Shown in pieces: positions 53,018 to 59,036 of a stretch of 59,036 nt of DNA (position 1 is its first letter; each line of letters begins with the position of its first letter). Location of the stretch: positions 1 through 59,036 of the forward strand of contig JAUIBL010000024.1 of the NCBI GenBank assembly GCA_030428355.1, written 5' to 3'. A program made the translations under genes and the position numbers. The stretch comes from Alphaproteobacteria bacterium (lineage in GTDB: Bacteria; Pseudomonadota; Alphaproteobacteria; Rhodobacterales; Rhodobacteraceae). The notes beneath the pieces are model-generated. The model was not told the DNA's origin, made no database searches, and saw only the letters and a list, made by a program, of their open reading frames with translations.

Positions 53018-54133
53018 TTATCCGTCGACCTGGGGGCCAGGGAAATCGAATTCGAGCGTTCTTGCGTTCAGGAACGCCTGTTCGTTGAAGCGCAGGAACC
53101 GCATCGTGTCGGCGCGGGCCGACAGGTAGCTGTCCCAGATGCGGCGGGTCAGCTCGTCGCCGGTGTCGTAGGATTCCTGAATGACCTCACCTGCGGCCTG
53201 ACCAAGCGCCTGAAGAATGTCGCGGTTGAGGCGGCGGAATTCGACGCCGTGCTCGACCCGGAGCGTCTCCATTGCGCGGCCTGACAGGAGGTCGTATTCC
53301 ACCTTCATGTCCTCGTGACCGGCATGGCACGCGGCGCGGATGATTTCCTGAAGGTCGGTCGGCAGCTCGAGGAACTTGGACTTGTTCAGCATGAGCTGCA
53401 CGGTGCCGCCGGGTTCCTGCACGCCTGGGCCGTAGGAGTATTTCGCCACCTGGTGGAAGCCCATCGGCAGGTCGTTGACGGGACCGATGAATTCGGCGGC
53501 GTCCACGGCACCCGACTGCAGAGCCGCGAAGATCTCGCCGCCGGGCAGCAGGACCGAGGTTGCGCCAAGCTTCTGCACCATCTCGCCACCGAGGCCCGGC
53601 ATCCGGATCTTGAGGCCACGGAACTGATCCACAGTGTCGATCGGGTTGCGGAACCAGCCGAAGGATTGGTTGGCCGTCTGGCCTGCGGCGATCGACAGGA
53701 TGCCGAACTGGTCGTTCAATTCGTCCCAGAGCTCCTGATCACCAGCGTGCAACAGCCACGCGGCCTGTTCGTCGGCGGTCATGCCGAAGGGCACCGCGAA
53801 GAAGGCGGCCAGCATCGGGTGTTTGCCCACGTGATAGAACGACGCGTCATGGCCCATCTCGGCGGTGCCGTCCATGACGGCGTCCATGCAGCCGAGGGCC
53901 GGAACCAGTTCGCCCGCTGCGAAGACGTTGATCTTGAGGCGCCCGCCCGACATCGCCTCGATGCGCGCTGCAAGACGGTCGGCGCCCACGCCGACGCCCG
54001 GCAGACCTTTGGGCCAGGAATGGACCATGCGCCATTCGATCGTGCCGCTGGCAATGGCCGGAGCGGCGAGTGTCGCGGCCGCGGTTGCGGTGCCGGCGAA
54101 AACGGATTTGGTCAGAAAGTCACGTCTCTTCAT
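53018..54133 (-). CDS. TRAP transporter substrate-binding protein, TakP-like
   Basis: 371 aa. The N-terminus MKRRDFLTKSVFAG with twin Arg is a Tat-type signal, and the A-rich cleavage region ends PAIASG. The mature part (EWRMVHSWPKGLPGVGVGADRLAARIEAMSGG is read across 33-64) matches the DctP/TakP group, which binds 2-oxoacids or related carboxylates; SFGWFRNPIDTVDQFRGLKI and MPGLGGEMVQKLGA are family motifs. It diverges from the two permease genes across 301 nt, an arrangement seen in this subgroup. Confidence 0.9.
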   Translation of the reverse strand: MKRRDFLTKSVFAGTATAAATLAAPAIASGTIEWRMVHSWPKGLPGVGVGADRLAARIEAMSGGRLKINVFAAGELVPALGCMDAVMDGTAEMGHDASFYHVGKHPMLAAFFAVPFGMTADEQAAWLLHAGDQELWDELNDQFGILSIAAGQTANQSFGWFRNPIDTVDQFRGLKIRMPGLGGEMVQKLGATSVLLPGGEIFAALQSGAVDAAEFIGPVNDLPMGFHQVAKYSYGPGVQEPGGTVQLMLNKSKFLELPTDLQEIIRAACHAGHEDMKVEYDLLSGRAMETLRVEHGVEFRRLNRDILQALGQAAGEVIQESYDTGDELTRRIWDSYLSARADTMRFLRFNEQAFLNARTLEFDFPGPQVDG

Positions 54134-54434
54134 CAGGTCCTCCCCTCAAATGTACACAGATGACGCTCGGGACGATGTGCATGCCTCGAACCTTGCGGGA
54201 TATGGACGCAGGTCGGACGGCTGCAATGGATCGCAGGGCAAAAAGCGGATGATTAGGAAAAGACTATCAAAAACTATGTAAGGTCCTATTCCACATAGAA
54301 AAAAACTATCGAACGCTATTGAAAACCTGTTTCCGGACACAATTCTGTTGATCCACATGGCGCGGGCAAGGGGGTGCGCCGATGCAGGATCGGGCCTTTT
54401 GAGCCGGTTCTGAAGGGAACGGGAGGGGGCAGAA
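54134..54434. promoter_or_regulatory. TRAP divergent promoter region with a CTAT motif array
   Basis: The 301-nt gap between dctP (-) and dctQ (+) holds both promoters. Between 54264 and 54320 CTAT occurs at 54265, 54275, 54287, 54307 and 54317, and once inverted (ATAG, 54296), about every 10-12 nt. CTATGT (54275) and ACATAG (54294) also form an inverted repeat. The array could be an operator, for instance for the LysR gene at the end of the cluster; this is inference. Confidence 0.5.
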
Positions 54435-55025
54435 ATGACGCGTTCGGACGTGCGATCAGAGATCGGTTGGGTCGGTGTTGCGGCACGGTCGGTGTCGGCC
54501 ATCGACGCCATCTGCAAATGGAGCGGATACCTGGTGGCCTGGGCAACGCTTGCGACGGTGCTGTTGTGTTTCGCCACGGTCTACCTGCGCTACGTGATGG
54601 GGCAGGGGCTGATCTGGTTACAGGAATCCTACATCTGGACCCATGTCGCGGTGATCGTCCTTGGGGCGGGATACACGATGATGTCCGGCGGTTTCGTGCG
54701 CGTCGATGTCTTCTATTCGACCTGGGACGACCGCAAACGCGCGTGGTCGGACCTTCTCATGACGCTCTTCGTGCTCGTCCCGTTCCTGATCGTCTTCGGG
54801 AATGCCGTCTGGACCTTCTGGAGCGCGTCCTACGCGTCCGATGAGGGGTCGCTCAATCCGGGCGGGATGGAGAACTACTGGATCCTCAAGGGAACTCTTG
54901 TCGGGTTCATCCTGTTGGTGGCGCTGCAGGGCATGGCCTTTGTCCTGCGCAGTGTCCTGACCCTTGCCGGTTATCCGCAATACGCCTTGCGTCACGCGGG
55001 CCACGGCCCCGATCAAAGCCTATAG
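54435..55025 (+). CDS. TRAP transporter small permease (DctQ)
   Basis: 196-aa inner-membrane protein with four helices. The DctQ signature is in VYLRYVMGQGLIWLQESYIWTHV read over residues 53-75, followed by GGFVRVDVFY. It forms the membrane unit with DctM and takes the solute from the periplasmic DctP protein. Twelve nt separate it from dctM. Confidence 0.92.
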   Translation: MTRSDVRSEIGWVGVAARSVSAIDAICKWSGYLVAWATLATVLLCFATVYLRYVMGQGLIWLQESYIWTHVAVIVLGAGYTMMSGGFVRVDVFYSTWDDRKRAWSDLLMTLFVLVPFLIVFGNAVWTFWSASYASDEGSLNPGGMENYWILKGTLVGFILLVALQGMAFVLRSVLTLAGYPQYALRHAGHGPDQSL

Positions 55026-55037
55026 GAGAGCACGGAC

Positions 55038-56696
55038 ATGGACGTGGCGCTGATTGGCCAATTGATGGCCGGTGGGCTGTTTCTGCTCATCATCCTTTTC
55101 CTGATGTCCGGCTACCTCGTGGCCTTCACGCTGGGTGGTCTTGCGATCCTTGTCGGCTTTGTCGGCATATGGGTCGGTGCGTTCGATCAGGCGCTGTTTG
55201 CCGCGCTGCCGAACCGCTTTTGGGGCGTGCTGACGAACCCCGTACTGGTCGCCGTGCCGCTCTTCGTCTTCATGGGCGTGGTGCTCGAACGATCGGGGAT
55301 TGCGGAGTCGCTTCTGACCACGATGGGGCAGGTCTTTGGCCAGTTGCGGGGCGGGCTTGCCCTGTCGGTCATCCTTGTCGGCGCGCTTCTGGCGGCGGCG
55401 ACCGGTGTGGTCGGGGCCACGGTGGTGACCATGGGGCTGTTGAGCCTGCCTGCTATGATGAAGGCGGGATACGATCCCAAACTCGCCTGCGGCACGATCT
55501 GCGCGGCGGGCACGCTGGGTCAGATCCTGCCGCCCTCGACCGTGCTGATCTTCATGGCCGACATCCTGCAGGGGGCCAATTCGGCTGCGCAACTTGCCCT
55601 TGGCAATTTCGCGCCCGACACGGTGTCGGTGGGCGATCTCTTCGCCGGAGCGATGATCCCGAGCCTGATCCTTGCGACGCTCTACGCGCTTTACGTCGTC
55701 TGGCGCGCCATGGTGGCCCCGGAAACCTGCCCGCCCGTGCCGATGACCGCGGAAGAGCGTGCCGGTCTGCTGCCGCGCGTTATGAGTTCGCTGATCCCGC
55801 CGATCACCCTGATCGTCGCCGTCCTTGGCTCCATCGTGAGCGGCATCGCGACACCCACCGAAAGCGCAAGTGTCGGTGCGGTCGGGGCGTTGTTCCTCGC
55901 GGCGTTCCGGTCCATCGCGGATGAATGGCTGGGCGATGGCAAGGACCCGCGAAACGATCAGCGGCTGATGTGGTTCTGGCTGGTCTTCTTGGCGGCCCTC
56001 GGCACGGTCGGGGCGCTGTTTGGGGCGGCGGGGTTGCTGAACCTGATGCTGCTGGCGCTTGGTCTGGCGCTTCTCGCGATCCTGACGCGGGGCCGGTTGC
56101 GGCAATCCTATTTCCAGACGGTCTTCCGATCCTCCCTGACGACGATGTCGATCACCTCGATGGTGTTCATCATCCTTCTGGGTGCGACGGCCTTCGCGCT
56201 GGTCTTCACCCAGATGGGGGGCGGCGACATGGTGCGCAATTTCCTTGAATCGATGCCCGGTGGGCAGACCGGCGCACTGCTGATGGTGTTCCTGATCATC
56301 TTTGTACTGGGTTTCTTTCTCGACACGTTCGAGATCCTGTTCATCGTCGTGCCGATCACCGCGCCGGTCCTGCTGATCATGGGGGTCGATCCGATCTGGC
56401 TGGGCGTGATGATGGGCGTGCTGTTGCAGACCTCGTTCCTGACGCCGCCTTTCGGTTTCTCGCTGTTCTACCTGCGCGGGGTCGCGCCGAAAACGATCTC
56501 GACCCCGCAGATCTACCGGGGCGCGCTGCCCTTCATCGTCCTGCAGGTCGTGGCGCTTGGCCTTCTGTGGCTCTTCCCCGAGGCAGCCACATGGCTACCG
56601 AACGAGCTGTTCCGCTCCGATGCGCCCGGTGCCAATGGTGAAGCCCCGCCGCCCGCCTTCGATGCACAGGGTGGCGGCGAAGACGATTTCCTGTGA
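55038..56696 (+). CDS. TRAP transporter large permease (DctM)
   Basis: 552 aa, polytopic, the ion-coupled transport subunit. Landmarks are VAVPLFVFMGVVLERSG, GVVGATVVTMGLLSLPAM, the AGTLGQILPPSTVLI loop, IATPTESASVGAVGALFLA, and FLTPPFGFSLFYLRG near the end. It has a longer middle section (about 295-360) than many DctM proteins, as in the TakP/UPF group. The LysR gene starts 7 nt after its stop, so it is probably in the same transcript. Confidence 0.93.
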   Translation: MDVALIGQLMAGGLFLLIILFLMSGYLVAFTLGGLAILVGFVGIWVGAFDQALFAALPNRFWGVLTNPVLVAVPLFVFMGVVLERSGIAESLLTTMGQVFGQLRGGLALSVILVGALLAAATGVVGATVVTMGLLSLPAMMKAGYDPKLACGTICAAGTLGQILPPSTVLIFMADILQGANSAAQLALGNFAPDTVSVGDLFAGAMIPSLILATLYALYVVWRAMVAPETCPPVPMTAEERAGLLPRVMSSLIPPITLIVAVLGSIVSGIATPTESASVGAVGALFLAAFRSIADEWLGDGKDPRNDQRLMWFWLVFLAALGTVGALFGAAGLLNLMLLALGLALLAILTRGRLRQSYFQTVFRSSLTTMSITSMVFIILLGATAFALVFTQMGGGDMVRNFLESMPGGQTGALLMVFLIIFVLGFFLDTFEILFIVVPITAPVLLIMGVDPIWLGVMMGVLLQTSFLTPPFGFSLFYLRGVAPKTISTPQIYRGALPFIVLQVVALGLLWLFPEAATWLPNELFRSDAPGANGEAPPPAFDAQGGGEDDFL

Positions 56697-56703
56697 GGCC
56701 GAC

Positions 56704-57639
56704 ATGAAGGAATTGCCCAGCCTCAAGCAGCTCGAATACTTCCTCGCGCTTGCCGAAACCGGCAGCTTCAAGGCCGCTGCCGAGCAATGCGGGATCAGCC
56801 AGCCGTCGCTGTCGGTGCAATTGGCCAATCTCGAGAAACGGTTGGCGCGGCGGTTGGTGGAACGCAGCCGGTCCGGAGTGATCCTGACCCCCGCCGGGCG
56901 CGAGGCGCAGGACCGCGCCCGGTCGATCGTCGAGGCGGCGCATGGGCTGGTGAACCATTTCGCGACACCGCTCGAAGGCCTGTCGGGATCGATCCGCTTT
57001 GGCGCGTCGGGAACGCTTGGTCCGTATCTCTTGCCGCATGTGATCGCAAGGCTGCATGCGCTTCATCCCGATCTCAGCCTATTCATCCGCGAAGCGCCGC
57101 CCTACGAACTGGCCAAGGGGCTGGCGACGGGTGATTTCGACATGATCCTTGTCCAGCTTCCGGTGCGGGGCGATTTTCGGGCCATCCGGCTGTTTCGGGA
57201 ACCGCTGAAGCTTGTCGTGGCCCGCGATCACCCCTTTGTTGCGCAGGAGTCGGTGTCCCGCGCAGATCTGAAGGACGCAACGCTGCTAGCGCTTGGGCCT
57301 GCCTATTCGCTGCGTCAGCAGGTCGAGGAACTGGCCGAGACGCTGGGCGCACGACTGCGGTCGGATTACGAAGGCACCAGCCTCGATGCCGTTCGCCTGA
57401 TGGCGGGCATGGGGATGGGTCTGGCGTTTCTCCCGGCGCTTTATGTGCGGTCCGAAATCGGGGCCAGCGACAAGGACGTGGCGGTTGTCCCGCTCGAAGG
57501 GCCGCGCGTCCTGCGGTCGGTCGGATTGGTCACGCGCGCAGGCAGCATGGACGATCCGTCTTTGCGCATCGCCCGGCTGATCCAGACCGTCGTGCGCGAC
57601 GTTTTCTCGGGCGAATTGATCATTGAGTCCGCAAGCTGA
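56704..57639 (+). CDS. LysR-family regulator of the TRAP operon
   Basis: 311 aa from ATG 56704. HTH: LKQLEYFLALAETGSFKAAA and ISQPSLSVQLANLEKRL; effector domain: SGSIRFGASGTLGPYLLPHV and GLAFLPALYVRSEI. The sequence is closest in feel to OxyR-like LysR proteins, but without a clear redox Cys pair in the effector part. Its 7-nt spacing to dctM suggests it regulates the transporter. The longer frame to 56557 is dctM read in another phase. Confidence 0.9.
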   Translation: MKELPSLKQLEYFLALAETGSFKAAAEQCGISQPSLSVQLANLEKRLARRLVERSRSGVILTPAGREAQDRARSIVEAAHGLVNHFATPLEGLSGSIRFGASGTLGPYLLPHVIARLHALHPDLSLFIREAPPYELAKGLATGDFDMILVQLPVRGDFRAIRLFREPLKLVVARDHPFVAQESVSRADLKDATLLALGPAYSLRQQVEELAETLGARLRSDYEGTSLDAVRLMAGMGMGLAFLPALYVRSEIGASDKDVAVVPLEGPRVLRSVGLVTRAGSMDDPSLRIARLIQTVVRDVFSGELIIESAS

Positions 57640-57730
57640 CGGTGGCTCGGGAACGCAGGACTTAGTTGTGTTTCCTTCCTGCCTCGCGCCGACGCCCAGT
57701 AAATGCAAGGTCCGGAACGAAACCCGATCG

Positions 57731-58702
57731 CTATTCTGCCGGAAAGCCGTGTGATTGAAGCCAGTCGAGCACATCATCAACCCGTGTCCGCGCGACAGGT
57801 ACTTCCGTGTTGTCGCGCAGGCGCAGGAAAACGCGGCCGTTCTTGCGTTCCACCCGAATGGCCGGATCGCGGGCCACCCACCATGACCTGTGCGGTTGAA
57901 CCCCATCTGACATATCGGTTTGAGCCACGATGTCGCTCAACCGGGCCCGCGCACGTGCGGTTCTTTCTTCGAAGGTCAGGTGAACGTGATGCTCTCGGGC
58001 TTCGATGTGCAGAAGTTTGTCGAGATCGACCTGCTCGCCGCCGACGATCAACTGCCGAGAGGCCAGTTCAGAGGCCTGTTCAGAGGTCAGTTCCTGGCGA
58101 ACCCCGGGCATGATGAAGCGAAAGAACACTGTCTCCAAGCTTTGGACGGACAGGAAGTAGAAGATCATCTGCTCTTCCACGTTGTACGGATATGTGCTGT
58201 CGCTGACGAGATTGACCAGCGCTTCGCACAGGAACACAGTCGGAATGAGACAGATCAGGCCAAGAAGCGCAGTTGGCAACCGGAGCCACTGGAACTTTCG
58301 GCTGGCTGCCGCGAAAGCCAGCAGGCCGGCGTGGTAGAGGATCAGATACACGATGAACGCGTTGGGCCAAAGCAGAACACTGACCCACATCGGAACATAA
58401 TTCCGGGCACCTGACGGATCGGCTGCAAAAAAGCTGAGCAGGCTCAGGGCCACAAACAGAAGCGTTCGCTTGTGCCCAAGAACCCTTGTGTATTCCCGTA
58501 CGGTAAACGAGGACCGTCCACCCAACAGATCAACGATCTCAATCTCTGTGTTCAAGAGATTCGACACAACAGAACTACCCCAACCAACCTGAGCAGCGAA
58601 GCTATGATTTTTGTTTGTGTAATCAATGCAAAAGATAGTGAACTCATACTTTAATTCTAAGTAGCGACACCAAAGAGCATCACTTTTGAAATTAAGTTGC
58701 AT
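57731..58702 (-). CDS. Membrane-bound LytTR-type transcriptional regulator
   Basis: 323 aa as the longest frame. Three to four membrane helices (TLLFVALSLLSFF, VSVLLWPNAFIVYLILYHAGL, ALLGLICLIPTVFL) precede a C-terminal LytTR DNA-binding domain (~215-320: DKLLHIEAREHHVHLTFEE, then HRSWWVARDPAIRVERKNG). Such membrane LytTR proteins are frequent in roseobacters and may sense a membrane or surface signal. The first ~45 codons are AT-rich and unlike the rest; GTG 58567 (VSNLLNTEIEIVDLL) after GGGGTAG is a likely true start. Confidence 0.78.
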   Translation of the reverse strand: MQLNFKSDALWCRYLELKYEFTIFCIDYTNKNHSFAAQVGWGSSVVSNLLNTEIEIVDLLGGRSSFTVREYTRVLGHKRTLLFVALSLLSFFAADPSGARNYVPMWVSVLLWPNAFIVYLILYHAGLLAFAAASRKFQWLRLPTALLGLICLIPTVFLCEALVNLVSDSTYPYNVEEQMIFYFLSVQSLETVFFRFIMPGVRQELTSEQASELASRQLIVGGEQVDLDKLLHIEAREHHVHLTFEERTARARARLSDIVAQTDMSDGVQPHRSWWVARDPAIRVERKNGRVFLRLRDNTEVPVARTRVDDVLDWLQSHGFPAE

Positions 58703-58984
58703 CTGGATTGCGTCTTTTGAAATTTTTCTTGGGAGATTACACTTATTGCAACCGAGAATTGCAAAGATCGCGTATTAGTTGTGTGACATTGTGAAATGCA
58801 CCTATGTCCCGGTTTTTGGGGACAAAATCACGTTCTTTGGGCCACATGATCTGAGGAATTTACAGCTTTGCAGCCCGGTTCGCGACAAGCCCGATTTTTG
58901 CGTCGGATTTCCGCGCGAAAGCGCTTGACGGGGCAGGGCGCTGACCATAGAACCCGCGTCACGCCCAGATGCGGGCGGCAGTGA
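58703..58984. other. AT-rich intergenic region before tRNA-Asp
   Basis: 282 nt. The first ~100 nt (58703-58800) are AT-rich and fit the promoter of the LytTR gene. I see no gene, repeat or RNA element in it. Confidence 0.4.
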
Positions 58985-59036
58985 GCGGTTGTAGCTCAGT
59001 TGGTTAGAGTACCGGCCTGTCACGCCGGGGGTCGCG
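58985..59036 (+). tRNA. tRNA-Asp (GTC), cut by the window edge
   Basis: The first 52 nt are present. Acceptor 5' strand GCGGTTG, D arm AGCTCAGTTGGTTAGAGT, and anticodon stem-loop CCGGC-CTGTCAC-GCCGG with anticodon GTC (Asp). The T arm and 3' acceptor strand lie beyond the window. Confidence 0.92.

Overview
The window is an ordinary chromosomal segment of an alphaproteobacterium, most likely the Roseobacter group of Rhodobacteraceae. Supporting signs are the high GC content, the end of a Rhodobacter-type nuo operon running into birA-coaX-rnj, a single-cysteine DksA, an infC with a non-AUG start, a TakP-like TRAP transporter and a DUF2849/DUF934 sulfite-reduction operon. I see no insertion sequence, integrase, prophage or CRISPR array. 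Most genes are housekeeping or conserved accessory genes.

Layout. 1-9189 (+): end of nuoK, then nuoL-nuoM-nuoN (complex I membrane arm), a terminator, then birA-coaX-rnj-gph in tight order. 9245-14956 (-): DEAD-box RNA helicase, a family-2-like glycosyltransferase, prfC and an unknown gene. 15094-17019 (+): an atypical SDR protein and an AlkC-type DNA alkylation repair protein. 17078-19957 (-): VWA (CoxE-like) protein, small membrane protein, DedA and M48 protease, overlapping or closely spaced. 20092-22082 (-): GNAT, a DUF2927 gene split by an in-frame TAA, and a 55-aa membrane protein. 22369-26224: THUMP methyltransferase (+), MoxR ATPase (-), dksA (+), FAD monooxygenase (+). 26283-28247 (-): a protein with two tandem spondin-type domains and DUF4214. 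28618-32176: XdhC and molybdopterin-binding genes (+), infC (-), an Ala-rich membrane-anchored protein (+). 32266-37758: assimilatory sulfite reduction and siroheme operon (-) with a divergent Lrp/AsnC regulator. 37772-42667: P450, tpiA, 2OG-Fe(II) oxygenase, LysE exporter, A-type Fe-S carrier, TfoX-like protein and a DUF59/SufT-like protein. 42818-43953 (-): a single-domain globin overlapping a soluble mini-chemoreceptor. 44048-51292: RimB/RimK-type fusion, tgt, rhodanese, His/Met-rich periplasmic protein, a 51-aa basic protein, lon and an HU-type protein. 51312-52739: two tRNA-Val genes flanking a LysR gene. 53018-57639: TRAP transporter with its own LysR. 57731-59036: membrane-bound LytTR regulator and a truncated tRNA-Asp.

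Points that stand out. (1) The globin/mini-MCP overlapping pair looks like a globin-coupled sensor split into two polypeptides. (2) Three copies of a twin-palindrome repeat (cores GTTTCCGTCGACGGAAAC and GATGCGTCGACGCATC), plus one copy of an analogous TTCGAA-centred pair, lie in intergenic gaps. (3) A TAA codon splits the DUF2927 gene exactly where the family has a conserved Glu after His. (4) infC appears to start at AUA behind a strong AAGGAG. (5) The SDR protein lacks the catalytic Tyr and Lys. (6) An array of CTAT motifs at roughly helical spacing lies in the TRAP divergent promoter region.

All calls come from reading the sequence and from recalled family knowledge; no database search was possible.
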